A DNA stretch of 64,000 nt, taken from NCBI GenBank assembly GCA_004562395.1, contig SFQY01000002.1, positions 36,476 through 100,475 of the forward strand, in the 5' to 3' direction. Source of the DNA: a bacterium (GTDB lineage Bacteria > Bacillota > Clostridia > Oscillospirales > Oscillospiraceae). This document shows positions 27,904 through 36,267 of the stretch, one piece after another (the stretch's first letter is position 1; the number at the start of each line of letters is the position of its first letter). The notes under the pieces were generated by a model that ran no database searches, was not told the DNA's origin, and saw nothing but the letters and a program-made list of their open reading frames with translations. The position numbers and the translations under genes were made by a program.

Positions 27904-28926
27904 TTATTTTACAAAGACCATATCCCGGGTGATGGAGGCCAGGTCCTTCGCGTCGCACATGGCCATGGTGTCGCTGAGTTCCGCGCCGATTTTCTCAATA
28001 AAGAGCCTGACACCCTCTTCCGCACCGCCGTAGACTGCGGGAACAAAGGGACGGCAGATCAGGACGCCGTCGGCGCCGAGAGCCAGAGCCTTGAAAACAT
28101 CCACGCCGCTGCGGATGCCGCCGTCCACCAGGACCTTGACACCGGTGCCCCGCAGGGCAGCCACGATGTCCTCCAGAACCTCCGCCGTGGCGGGGCACTG
28201 ATCCAGGACCCGGCCGCCGTGATTGCTGACCACGATGGCGGAAGCGCCTGCCTGGCTGGCCTTCAGCGCGCCACGGGCGGTCATAACGCCCTTGATGATA
28301 AAGGGAATTCCGGCCATCTTTACGATTTCGGACAGCTCCTCCACCGTCTTACTGCCGGCGGGAGGATTCAGATTCTTCAGGAAGGGCAGGCCGGCTGCAT
28401 CGATGTCCATGGCCATGGCAAAGCACCCGGCATTCTTGCACAGAGCCATCTTTTCCTGAATGGTCGCAGGATCCCAGGGCTTGACGGTGGGGATGCCCAG
28501 GCCGTCTGCGGCGCCGATGGCCTGGCAGGCAGCCTGCATGACCTGGGGGTTGGTTCCGTCGCCGGTGAAGGCGGCAATGCCGTTTTCCGCGCAGGCCTTT
28601 ACCAGAATGCGGTTGTAGGCCGTGTCGTCGTACTTGTCGCTGTAGTGCAGGGTAACAGCGCCTACGGGACCGGCGAAGAAGGGGTACCGGAATTTTCTGC
28701 CGAACAGCTCCACGGAGGTATCAGGGGTGCCGTTGGGGCAAATGGTGTCCATATTGACACGGACCTGCTGCCATTTCTCAAAATTGCGGATGGCGGTGTC
28801 GCCGATTCCCTTGGCACCGGGACCGGGCACGCGGTTGCCGCAGGCCTTGCCGTTGCACACGGGGCAGGCCTTGCAATTGGGATTCAAGCATTCCCGGGCG
28901 TTTGCCAGAACTTCCTGGTAAGTCAT
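27904..28926 (-). CDS. FMN-dependent alpha-hydroxy-acid oxidising protein with N-terminal Cys cluster
   Basis: A 340-residue TIM-barrel protein of the lactate oxidase/glycolate oxidase family (LldD-like). The FMN/active-site block VVSNHGGRVLDQCPATAEVL holds the catalytic His and Arg; IKGVMTARGA has the conserved Lys, and LVDGGIRSGVDVFKALALGAD binds the FMN phosphate. Unusually, residues 13-29 contain five Cys (CLNPNCKACPVCNGKACG region), which could bind an iron-sulfur cluster and pass electrons in an anaerobe lacking oxygen as acceptor; that is inference. AAGGAGGAACC precedes the ATG. The M42 peptidase gene lies 50 bases upstream, so the two are probably cotranscribed. Confidence 0.85.
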   Translation of the reverse strand: MTYQEVLANARECLNPNCKACPVCNGKACGNRVPGPGAKGIGDTAIRNFEKWQQVRVNMDTICPNGTPDTSVELFGRKFRYPFFAGPVGAVTLHYSDKYDDTAYNRILVKACAENGIAAFTGDGTNPQVMQAACQAIGAADGLGIPTVKPWDPATIQEKMALCKNAGCFAMAMDIDAAGLPFLKNLNPPAGSKTVEELSEIVKMAGIPFIIKGVMTARGALKASQAGASAIVVSNHGGRVLDQCPATAEVLEDIVAALRGTGVKVLVDGGIRSGVDVFKALALGADGVLICRPFVPAVYGGAEEGVRLFIEKIGAELSDTMAMCDAKDLASITRDMVFVK

Positions 28927-28976
28927 GGTGGGTTCCTCCTTGATATATTTGTAAATCCTTTATCTGCGCAAGCTGC

Positions 28977-30017
28977 TTATTCGTGGAAGGGGTCCAGATC
29001 GGTGTTTTCGTCGATGCGGCAGAGGAATTCCGTGATCAGCTCGATGGAATTCTCGATATCATCCATGTGGCACACTTCGCTGGGGGAGTGCATGTACCGC
29101 AGGGGAAGGCTCAGCAGCGCGGTGACCGTTCCGGCGGCGGTAACGTGGATCCGGTCCGCGTCGGTGTAGGTCCTGCCCATGTAGGACTCCACCTGGTAGG
29201 GGATGCCCTTGTCCTTGGCACAGGCCTTCAGCAGATTGTTGACCTTCCGGTTGCCGATGGAGCTGTTGCAGATCACGGGGCCTTTGCCCAGCTTCACAAC
29301 GCCGGACTCCCTGGGATCCATGCCGGGGTAGTCGGAGGCGTAGGTCACGTCGGTGATCAGGGCCACGTCGGCGGCGATCCGGCTGCCGGCCCAGTAAGCG
29401 CCCCGGTCGCCGGTCTCCTCGCCCACGGTGGTGACGGCATAGACGCCGATCCTGCAGCCCCGCTGCTTCGCCCGCTTCAGGGCCTCCAGGATGATGTAGG
29501 CGCAGCCCCGGTCGTCCACCGCCCGGGCGGAGAGGTAGCCGTTCAGCATCTCCTGGTGGTAGGAGTTGGGATGGACGGGATCTCCCTCCTGGACATACTT
29601 CCGGGCGTCCTCACCGTCCTTGGCGCCGATGTCGATGTACAGGTCCTCCGCCTTCAGCTCCTTTTTGTCCATGTCTTTGGTGTGGACCACGGTGCCGTAA
29701 ATCTTCCCGGTGTCCGTGTGGATCACCACCTGATGGCCGGGGTACAGGGCGGGGAAGCTGCCGCCGGACCTGGACATTCGCAGCAGGCCGTCGTCCTGAA
29801 TGTGGGTGACGATCATGCCCACTTCATCGATGTGGGCCGCCAGCAGGACCTTGAAGGAGGCCTGGGGGTTGAGGATGCTGATGACATTGCCGGTGTAATC
29901 CGTGCGGATCTCGTCGCAGTGGGGGGTCATTTCCGCAATGACCTTCTTCTGCAGGGGGATCTCATGACCGGAGACGGACATGCTGTCTAAGAGGGTATAG
30001 AGAAATTCTTTGCTCAT
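28977..30017 (-). CDS. M42-family metallo-aminopeptidase
   Basis: A 346-residue cytosolic peptidase of the M42 (tetrahedral aminopeptidase/FrvX/YsdC) family that trims peptides. Metal-binding residues are visible in LLAAHIDEVGMIV, SARAVDDRGCAY, TTVGEETGDRGAYW (catalytic Glu pair) and DVTYASDYPG, with the last His in RYMHSPSEVCH. The start has GGAGTGGC before it. It is first of a two-gene unit with the FMN enzyme. Precise substrate preference cannot be read from sequence. Confidence 0.93.
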   Translation of the reverse strand: MSKEFLYTLLDSMSVSGHEIPLQKKVIAEMTPHCDEIRTDYTGNVISILNPQASFKVLLAAHIDEVGMIVTHIQDDGLLRMSRSGGSFPALYPGHQVVIHTDTGKIYGTVVHTKDMDKKELKAEDLYIDIGAKDGEDARKYVQEGDPVHPNSYHQEMLNGYLSARAVDDRGCAYIILEALKRAKQRGCRIGVYAVTTVGEETGDRGAYWAGSRIAADVALITDVTYASDYPGMDPRESGVVKLGKGPVICNSSIGNRKVNNLLKACAKDKGIPYQVESYMGRTYTDADRIHVTAAGTVTALLSLPLRYMHSPSEVCHMDDIENSIELITEFLCRIDENTDLDPFHE

Positions 30018-30058
30018 AGGATAGCCACTCCATTTTTCTACAGATTTTGGTGTTTTCC

Positions 30059-30088
30059 ATTATACATACCCTGGTGGGGAAATGTCAA
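30059..30088 (-). promoter_or_regulatory. promoter of the M42 peptidase gene
   Basis: Minus-strand TTGACA (30088-30083), 18-base spacer, TATAAT (30064-30059), with TG one base before the -10 (ATGTATAAT). Confidence 0.8.
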
Positions 30089-30153
30089 GTTGACAAAGCT
30101 TTTGGGCTGTGGTAGGATGAAAAAACCCTTTGCCCTACAGGGCTTTCACGGGG

Positions 30154-30262
30154 AAATGATCGTTTAGCGTCCCCAAGGCCCCCTCTGACGAGGGGGCTGT
30201 CAGCGAAGCTGACTGGGGGAGAGAAAGCCTGAAAGCTTTCGCATTCCTGGTACGATCATTTA
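30154..30262. repeat. intergenic inverted-repeat element B (same family as element A)
   Basis: Bounded by AAATGATCGTTTAGCG on the left and ACGATCATTTA on the right, which are inverse copies. The interior has GCCCCCTCTGACGAGGGGGC and GTCAGCGAAGCTGAC palindromes and GAAAGCCTGAAAGCTTTC. Its right end lies about 15 bases before the GNAT ribosome site. Confidence 0.65.
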
Positions 30263-30287
30263 CATAAGGGATAGGAGGGAATGCATT

Positions 30288-30755
30288 GTGACCCAAGAAA
30301 AGACTGTGAAACCGGGAAAACCGGCGGATCTGGAAAGCTGGATGGCCCTGGTGCGTGATGTCCGGGGGAATTTCCCCGGCCTGGAAACGGAAGAAGCGCT
30401 GGAGGAACACAGACAGACTGTGCTTCGCTTTATGGAGAAGGAGCAGGCCCTGTGCGTAAAGCGGGGAGACCTGGTGGTCGGGGTGCTGCTGTTTTCTAGA
30501 AAGCATAATATGATCTGCTGCCTGGCGGTGGCTCCGGAAACTCGCAGGCAGGGCATTGGCTCGGCGCTGCTGGAGGAGGCCCTGTGCCGTTTGGACCGGA
30601 GCCGGGATATTACGGTGACCACCTTCCGGGAGGGAGACGAGAAGGCCGCCGCGCCCAGGCCGCTGTACCGGCGCTTTGGCTTTGTGGAAGGAACGCTCAC
30701 AGAGGAATTCGGCTATCCGGTGCAGGAATTGATTTTGCCCGGGAGAAACCGGTAA
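30288..30755 (+). CDS. GNAT-family N-acetyltransferase
   Basis: A 155-residue acetyl-CoA-dependent acetyltransferase. The acetyl-CoA pyrophosphate loop is VAPETRRQGIGSALLEEAL (near residue 85), preceded by the strand NMICCLAV. The start is GTG, eight bases after GGAGGG. It stands alone on the plus strand between a repeat element and a bidirectional terminator. The acceptor substrate cannot be predicted. Confidence 0.88.
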   Translation: MTQEKTVKPGKPADLESWMALVRDVRGNFPGLETEEALEEHRQTVLRFMEKEQALCVKRGDLVVGVLLFSRKHNMICCLAVAPETRRQGIGSALLEEALCRLDRSRDITVTTFREGDEKAAAPRPLYRRFGFVEGTLTEEFGYPVQELILPGRNR

Positions 30756-30772
30756 CGAATGCCATAAAAAAG

Positions 30773-30797
30773 GGACGCATCCTTTTGGGATGCGTCC
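30773..30797. terminator. bidirectional terminator between GNAT and GH79 genes
   Basis: Perfect arms GGACGCATCC (30773-30782) and GGATGCGTCC (30788-30797), with an A run on the left and a T-rich stretch on the right. Confidence 0.85.
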
Positions 30798-30812
30798 GCT
30801 TTGTTTTGAAAA

Positions 30813-32342
30813 TTACACCACCAGGAAGGTGCAGGTCATGGGTGCCAGTTCGATCTTGCCGGCGGAAATGGGATCTCCGGAGAGGTCGGGCAGCTCCCAG
30901 TTCTCGCCCAGCACCAGGTCACGGCCGTTCAGGGTCATGATGGTGGAACGCTTGAAGCCATCCTTGCCGTTCAGAACCCAGATGAGACCGTCATTGGGCA
31001 CATCCACGGTGGTGGTTTCGGTTTCGGAGTTGTTGATGATCAGGTAGCACTTCTTGGTGGGGTCCGCCTTGTAGGACTGGACATAAACGTGGGCGCCCTC
31101 ACGGACAGGCTCGCCGGATGCGTAAACGGTGGTGCCCATCAGATCGATCCACAGCTTCACAGCGAAGAAGTTGGGACGGGGATCGTGGACGAACCGTGCC
31201 AGGTAAGCGTAGTCGGAAGCGGTCAGGGTGTTGTGGAAGATGACACCACGGGTCAGCGCGGAGAAGCCGCCCAGCTCGTTGAGGGTACGCAGAACATCCA
31301 GATAGGTGGAGGCCCAGGTGTCGCCGCCGCCGCCGGCATCGCCGGACTCGGTAACCCACATTTCACCGCCGGTGCAGTACTTGTCACGGTAGGGGATGTA
31401 GGCACGGCAGAACTTGATGGCGGTGTCCAGGTAATCCTCGCTGTTGGCCTCGCTGGCGTCCCAGTGACCGGCGGGCATAACGGAGGCCAGACGGTCGGAG
31501 ATGCCGTTGTAGTAGTGGTAGCTGAACACATCCACAGGAACCTTGGCGCCTTCCATCAGCTCGGGGCATGTGGCGCTGTGGCGTGCCAGCTGCTCCACGC
31601 CGCCGGATTCCTTCTTCATCTTGCCGAAGCTGACATCGGCTCCGCCGGTGTCGGAGGGACCGACATACAGGCACTCAGGATAGTTTTCCTTCAGCCAGGT
31701 AGCGAACAGGTCGGCATCCCGGCGGTAGTGGGCAGCGGTATAGCCCTTGGGGAAACCGGTGTCCTCCAGCATGTTGGGCTCGTTGGCAAACTCGGCAGCC
31801 TGGATGGGTACGCCGTACTCCTTGGAGAACTTGAAGAGCTTTTCCGCCTCGGTGGAGGGCCAGGGCTCCTCGGCGGAGTGCAGGCCGGGGCAGTTGGCCA
31901 CGGAGACCTTCAGCTTCAGATTGCAGTCACGGACGAAGTCCAGAACGCCGATCCACTGCTCCTTGGTCAGAACATTCAGATAGCCCTCGGGAACCTTGCC
32001 GTCGGTGTATTCGCCGTCAAAGTCATAGTAGGTCTTGGTGGCCCAGGTACCGGAAACACGGCACCAGGTGGTACCCAGATCCTTTGTCAGCTTGCGAAGC
32101 TTGGGGTTGTACAGATCGATGGGAGGATAGACCTGCATCAGATCCTTGTACATGGCGGCGATGCCGTCCTTGGAGGGCTCAACATGGAAAAGCTCCGTAC
32201 CGGCGATCTGCTCGGGGGTATAGGCCTTCCAGAAGGTGCCGCCGGTGACCTCGGCGAACTCCACATTGTAGCTGACCAGATAGGGGTTCTGCTCATGCAG
32301 AGCCTTTAGATCACTGGGATTCAGTTTGACAAATTCAGCCAT
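30813..32342 (-). CDS. GH79-type (heparanase-like) glycoside hydrolase, no signal peptide
   Basis: A 509-residue TIM-barrel glycosidase of clan A. The acid/base Glu lies in AAEFANEPNML (near residue 188) and the nucleophile Glu in MWVTESGDAGGGG (near residue 320). After the barrel, the C-terminal beta domain (TLNGRDLVLGENWELPDL to the TFLVV end) resembles that of heparanases. No signal peptide or membrane helix is seen, so it should act in the cytosol on imported beta-glucuronides or uronic-acid disaccharides; the substrate is inferred. TAAGGAGAAAG precedes the ATG. No sugar transporter is adjacent. Confidence 0.78.
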   Translation of the reverse strand: MAEFVKLNPSDLKALHEQNPYLVSYNVEFAEVTGGTFWKAYTPEQIAGTELFHVEPSKDGIAAMYKDLMQVYPPIDLYNPKLRKLTKDLGTTWCRVSGTWATKTYYDFDGEYTDGKVPEGYLNVLTKEQWIGVLDFVRDCNLKLKVSVANCPGLHSAEEPWPSTEAEKLFKFSKEYGVPIQAAEFANEPNMLEDTGFPKGYTAAHYRRDADLFATWLKENYPECLYVGPSDTGGADVSFGKMKKESGGVEQLARHSATCPELMEGAKVPVDVFSYHYYNGISDRLASVMPAGHWDASEANSEDYLDTAIKFCRAYIPYRDKYCTGGEMWVTESGDAGGGGDTWASTYLDVLRTLNELGGFSALTRGVIFHNTLTASDYAYLARFVHDPRPNFFAVKLWIDLMGTTVYASGEPVREGAHVYVQSYKADPTKKCYLIINNSETETTTVDVPNDGLIWVLNGKDGFKRSTIMTLNGRDLVLGENWELPDLSGDPISAGKIELAPMTCTFLVV

Positions 32343-32396
32343 AATTCTTTCTCCTTACATGTGTGCAGTTTTCAAAACGCACCAGAATACTCTATT

Positions 32397-32402
32397 ATTA
32401 TA
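32397..32402 (-). promoter_or_regulatory. GH79 gene promoter -10
   Basis: Minus-strand TATAAT (32402-32397) lies 55 bases before the ATG. The best -35 at 17 bases is TTGCGC, which falls within the upstream terminator hairpin. Confidence 0.5.
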
Positions 32403-32404
32403 GT

Positions 32405-32441
32405 AAAAACCCTCCCCGAGCGCAAGCGTCGGGAAGGGTTT
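32405..32441 (-). terminator. terminator after the amidohydrolase gene
   Basis: Complementary arms around AAACCCTTCCCGA and TCGGGGAGGGTTT enclose a small loop; the minus strand continues TTTTTACT. Confidence 0.8.
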
Positions 32442-32534
32442 GACTTGACAAAAAAGAAATGTATTTTTTGGATATTCTTACAAAGAATAGGACATTCCGG
32501 AGAGCAAAGGATTTTGGAGCAGCCCCGGCTGCTT

Positions 32535-34148
32535 TTACGGGTTTTCCGGGCGATAGACGGCTTGCCCGCCCAGGAAGGTTGCCAGAACGGGAATATCCTG
32601 AATATGGCAGGGATCTGCCGCAAAGGGATTTTCCCCAAGGACCAGGAAGTCTGCCAGCATTCCGGGCTGGATCTGCCCCTTGACGTTTTCCTCAAAGCTG
32701 GCAAAGGCGCCGGCCCGGGTGAAGCTGTCCAGAGCCTGCTGTACCGTGAATTTTTCGTCTTCCAGGTAAGGCGGGACACTGCCCCGCAGATCCGTACGGG
32801 TCACGGCGCATTGAATGCCAGCCAAGGCCCTGGGAAGCTCCACCGGGCAGTCGCTGCCGTTGCTGACGGTGACGCCTTTGCCCATGAGGGTTTTCCAGCG
32901 GTAGCTGCTTTTCGCCAGCTCTTTTCCCACCCGCTGCTCCACAATGTGGATGTCATAATCCAGGAAGATGCTCTGGGCGTATACATGAAGTCCCAGACCG
33001 GCGATTTTCTCCAGCTGGTCCGGACGGGTGATCTGACAGTGGACGATTCCGTGCCTGGGATCCTGCCGGGGATGCTCCGCCAGAGCTTTTTCGATGCTGC
33101 CCAGGACCATGTCCAGACAGGCGTCGCCGATGGCGTGGATGGCTGTCTGCATCCCGTGGGCATTGGCATAGCCGATGAGGGTGTCAAATTCCTCCTGGGA
33201 GTATACCATGAGTCCCCGGTTGCCGGGATCGTCGGCGTAGGGATCGGTGAGCAGGGCGGTCCGGGCGCCCAGAGCGCCGTCACCCACCATCTTCAGCGGC
33301 CCGATGCGGAAGTGATCGGTACCGGTGCCGGTCACGTTTCCCGCTTCCACAAACGCCTTCAAAGCGGTCAGGTCCGAAAAATTGGACTGCTCATAGACCC
33401 GGACCGTCAGTTCCCCGGCCTCCTCCAGCTCCCGGTATGCCGCGTTGATTTCCTGCCAGGACACGTCGGAGAAGGTGAGGTAGTCGTCGCTGTGGATGCT
33501 GGTAATGCCGTAAGCATTCAGCGCCCTGCAGCCGGAGCGGAGCATGTCCTTCAGATCCTCCTTGCCGGGAGCGGGAATGGCAGTGGTGACCAGGTCCATG
33601 GCGTTGTCCAGGAAGACGCCGTTGGGGACGCCGTTTTCCAGCACGATCTGCCCGCCCTCCGGATGAGGGGTATCGGCGGTGATGCCCAGCATGGTCAGCG
33701 CCTTGCTGTTTACGCTCAGGGCGTGGCCGCAGGCCCGGATGATGCAGATGGGCCTGGTGTCGGAAACGGTGTCCAGCTCCCAGCGGGTGGGCATCCAGTT
33801 CCCGTCGGAAAAGAAATCCTGATTCCAACCCCGCCCCAGGATCCAGCCGCCCCGGCCCAGGGGATTGGCGGCGAGAAACCGCAGCAGCTCCTTGCGGGAG
33901 CCGCAATGGTCCGCCAGCTGGGCGATGCGAAGGGACTGGCCGTAGTTGAGCAGGTGCATGTGGCTGTCGATGAATCCGGGGCAGACGAAAGCGCCGCCCA
34001 GATCCACGGCGGTATCGCCGCTGTCCAGCCGGGCCAGGGCCTCGGCATCGGTTCCCGCGAAGGAGAATCTGCCGTCCTCCACAATAAAGGCCTGGACAAG
34101 GGGCAGCTGACCGGTGTAGACGGCGGCGTGATGGTAGATGGTTTTCAT
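32535..34148 (-). CDS. YtcJ-type metal-dependent amidohydrolase
   Basis: A 537-residue enzyme of the amidohydrolase superfamily (family 3, YtcJ/LAF3-like). The zinc motif FIDSHMHLLNYG lies near residue 60, HSDDYLTFSD and AIHAIGDACLDMVL carry further metal ligands, and VSNGSDCPVE the last Asp. The C-terminus has the usual GMLADFLVLGENPF. The ATG at 34148 has AAAGGAAT before it; the longer frame lacks a site. Members act on N-substituted formamides and other amides; the natural substrate is unknown. It follows the ABC exporter terminator. Confidence 0.88.
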   Translation of the reverse strand: MKTIYHHAAVYTGQLPLVQAFIVEDGRFSFAGTDAEALARLDSGDTAVDLGGAFVCPGFIDSHMHLLNYGQSLRIAQLADHCGSRKELLRFLAANPLGRGGWILGRGWNQDFFSDGNWMPTRWELDTVSDTRPICIIRACGHALSVNSKALTMLGITADTPHPEGGQIVLENGVPNGVFLDNAMDLVTTAIPAPGKEDLKDMLRSGCRALNAYGITSIHSDDYLTFSDVSWQEINAAYRELEEAGELTVRVYEQSNFSDLTALKAFVEAGNVTGTGTDHFRIGPLKMVGDGALGARTALLTDPYADDPGNRGLMVYSQEEFDTLIGYANAHGMQTAIHAIGDACLDMVLGSIEKALAEHPRQDPRHGIVHCQITRPDQLEKIAGLGLHVYAQSIFLDYDIHIVEQRVGKELAKSSYRWKTLMGKGVTVSNGSDCPVELPRALAGIQCAVTRTDLRGSVPPYLEDEKFTVQQALDSFTRAGAFASFEENVKGQIQPGMLADFLVLGENPFAADPCHIQDIPVLATFLGGQAVYRPENP

Positions 34149-34201
34149 AAGCGGATTCCTTTCTGTATCGATTCGTTTCCCCCATTTTATCATGTCAAAA
34201 A

Positions 34202-34222
34202 CCCGAATGCAACGCATTCGGG
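34202..34222 (-). terminator. terminator after the ABC exporter operon
   Basis: Arms CCCGAATGC (34202-34210) and GCATTCGGG (34214-34222) followed by TTTTTGAC on the minus strand. Confidence 0.82.
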
Positions 34223-34232
34223 CTTTGAAAAC

Positions 34233-34865
34233 TTATTTTAATTCCCGTTCCCGGTAAAACCGGATGGAGAGGAACCAGGAGCCGGCGTACAGGGCGACGG
34301 CGGCAAGGCAGAGCAGAAAAGCGGGGATGTCCGCCGTGGCGGACAGCTGGCGGATGCTGTCGAAATACAGGGAAGCGACCACACTGCCTCCGCAGACCAC
34401 GCCGATGACCAGATACTGCGCCATGCGTCCCTTCTCAACTCCATATTTGAAGACAAAGGGCAGGGAAATGGAGGAGGAAACGCAGGTCATGATCAGAAGC
34501 ATGAACATCAGCGCGCCGTAATCCTCCCAGGAGATGGCCTGGAAAAGGATGATCCGCAGGGCCTGGACCAAGGCTGTGGGGATCAGTACCAGTACGAGCT
34601 GGGCGGTAAGTCCAACCAGATATTTCTCGCTGACGATCTGGGCTCTGGTGCAGGGAAGGGTTCCGCAGAGGGCCTCCCATCCGGACCGTTCGTCATAGGC
34701 CTGGAGATTGGCGGGGATCATACCGCAGAGCATGCAGGGATAGAAGATGAAGAACAGGTTTGTATTGCTGAATGCGGAAACCGCCAGAAAAACCGCCGCC
34801 AGTAAAAAATAGGAGCGAAAATATTTCAGGGACATGTACAGGTCCTTCAAAAAAAGTCCTTTCAT
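34233..34865 (-). CDS. ABC-2-type transporter permease
   Basis: A 210-residue membrane protein with about six transmembrane helices (for example LLAAVFLAVSAF, LVLVLIPTALV, YLVIGVVCGGSVV). It begins MKGLFLKDLYMSLKY, a start common in ABC-2 permeases paired with YtrA-regulated ATPases. It directly abuts the ATPase gene. The gntR-ATPase-permease set resembles Bacillus ytr-type exporters that respond to envelope stress or antibiotics; the cargo is unknown. Confidence 0.85.
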   Translation of the reverse strand: MKGLFLKDLYMSLKYFRSYFLLAAVFLAVSAFSNTNLFFIFYPCMLCGMIPANLQAYDERSGWEALCGTLPCTRAQIVSEKYLVGLTAQLVLVLIPTALVQALRIILFQAISWEDYGALMFMLLIMTCVSSSISLPFVFKYGVEKGRMAQYLVIGVVCGGSVVASLYFDSIRQLSATADIPAFLLCLAAVALYAGSWFLSIRFYRERELK

Positions 34866-35708
34866 TCAGTCGGCCTCCTTGCTCATAAAGACAAACAGTT
34901 CTTCAATGCTGATGGGACTGAGGGCGGTTCCCTCCGGAACCGCGTCCCGGAGTACCAGAGCCTCCACTGCGTAGGGAGATTCCGTTTTGTGCAGCACAGC
35001 GCCGGGATCCAGATCCGCAAGCTGCGCTTTTGTACAGTGCAGGATTCCGTACCGGCTCATCAGCAGATCCTTTTCCTCACACAGCATCAGCTTTCCCTTG
35101 TGGAGGAAGGCGATGTAATCGCACAGCTTCTCCAGATCGCTGACAATGTGGGAGGAGATGAGAATGGCGTGGCTTTCATCCCGGGTGAATTCGCTCAGGA
35201 GCTCCACCACCTGCTCCCGGGCCACCGGGTCCAGCCCGTTGGTGGCCTCGTCCAGCAGCAGAAGCTTTGCTCCGTGGGACAGGGCGATGGCAATGCCCAG
35301 CTTCATTTTCGTGCCCCGGGAAAAATCCTTGAAGGGCTTCTTTTCCGGGATGGCGAGGGCTTTCAGGTAACCCTTGTAGGCGTCGTTGTCCCAATTGCGG
35401 AAGGTCAGGGACATGACCTTGCCCACCTGGTGGGTATTCAGGCATTCCGGGATGCCCACCTCGTCCAGTACAACGCCCACGTCCTCTTTGGTCAGCCGGA
35501 TGTTATCCAGATTGTCCCGGCCCAGGATGGTGATGCTGCCGCTGTCCTTGTGAAGCACGTCCAGGATCAGCTTGATGGTGGTGCTTTTTCCCGCGCCGTT
35601 TTCTCCGATGAGTCCCAGGATACATCCGGAGGGCAGGGTCAGATTCAGATCGTCCAGGCAGAAGCCGGGAAAGGATTTACACAGATGCTTGATTTCCAGT
35701 GCGTTCAT
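34866..35708 (-). CDS. ABC transporter ATP-binding protein
   Basis: A 280-residue ATPase. Walker A GENGAGKSTTIK lies near residue 37, the signature region is DFSRGTKMKLGIAIAL (SRGTK replacing LSGGQ, as usual in the YtrB-like group), Walker B LLLLDEATNGLD and the H-loop SSHIV. Its ATG overlaps the stop of the GntR regulator as ATGA, and it abuts the permease gene, so the three are one operon. Confidence 0.93.
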   Translation of the reverse strand: MNALEIKHLCKSFPGFCLDDLNLTLPSGCILGLIGENGAGKSTTIKLILDVLHKDSGSITILGRDNLDNIRLTKEDVGVVLDEVGIPECLNTHQVGKVMSLTFRNWDNDAYKGYLKALAIPEKKPFKDFSRGTKMKLGIAIALSHGAKLLLLDEATNGLDPVAREQVVELLSEFTRDESHAILISSHIVSDLEKLCDYIAFLHKGKLMLCEEKDLLMSRYGILHCTKAQLADLDPGAVLHKTESPYAVEALVLRDAVPEGTALSPISIEELFVFMSKEAD

Positions 35709-36082
35709 TGGCGTTCCTCCATGCTGAAGGCCACCATCTGCAGAATATCCTCCCGGCTCAGATTGCAGGAAGCGGCAAGCCGGACGATCTGCTCAATGTG
35801 GTCCTCGATTTTTTTCAGGTTTTCTTCCCGCAGCAGCTCCGTATTCTTCGGCGCCACAAAACAGCCCTTGGCCTGGATGGTGTAGAGAAATCCTTCCTTT
35901 TCCAGCTCGTCATAGGCCCGTTTGGTGGTCACAAAGCTGATCCTCAGATCCTTGGCCAGTCCCCGGATGGAGGGGAGCATGTCATGCTCCTTCAGCTCGC
36001 CGCTGATGATCTGGTCCTTGATCTGGGTGTAGATCTGATCGTAGATGGGAGCGCCGCTTTTGTTGTCGATGAGAATATGCAC
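35705..36082 (-). CDS. GntR-family regulator, YtrA type
   Basis: A 125-residue repressor with an N-terminal winged helix (PIYDQIYTQIKDQIISGEL to GFLYTIQAKGCFV) and a short ~50-residue C-terminal helical dimerisation tail, the size of the YtrA subfamily. These bind ABC exporter operons and are often released by cell-wall antibiotics. The start is GTG with GAGAGGTGA before it. It is the first gene of the operon, and repeated ACTGTAT blocks inside its promoter make autorepression likely. Confidence 0.92.
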   Translation of the reverse strand: MHILIDNKSGAPIYDQIYTQIKDQIISGELKEHDMLPSIRGLAKDLRISFVTTKRAYDELEKEGFLYTIQAKGCFVAPKNTELLREENLKKIEDHIEQIVRLAASCNLSREDILQMVAFSMEERQ

Positions 36083-36099
36083 GCCATCACCTCTCTGTT

Positions 36100-36144
36100 A
36101 AAACTGTATATTAACAGTATATACAGTTGATACAGTTTTGTCAA
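36100..36144 (-). promoter_or_regulatory. promoter and likely operator of the gntR-ABC operon
   Basis: Minus-strand TTGACA (36144-36139), 17-base spacer, TATACT (36121-36116). Three copies of ACTGTAT (or its inverse ATACAGT) lie between the -35 and +1: AACTGTATA and TATACAGTT form an inverted pair with about 7 bases between them. A repressor bound here would block polymerase. Confidence 0.75.
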
Positions 36145-36185
36145 TAGGGAAAGGAAACTTTTTCCCGCGGATCCCATGAAAAAAT

Positions 36186-36228
36186 CCCCTGCCCCACGGA
36201 CGGATCTCTCCGTTTCCCGGGGCAGGGG
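36186..36228. terminator. terminator after the SGNH-like gene
   Basis: Arms CCCCTGCCCC (36186-36195) and GGGGCAGGGG (36219-36228) with an inner ACGGA/TCCGT pairing; A/T runs lie on both sides, so it can work in both directions. Confidence 0.82.
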
Positions 36229-36267
36229 TATGTTTTTTCGGATGGGGTGCCGGGGGGGAAGGGGGGG

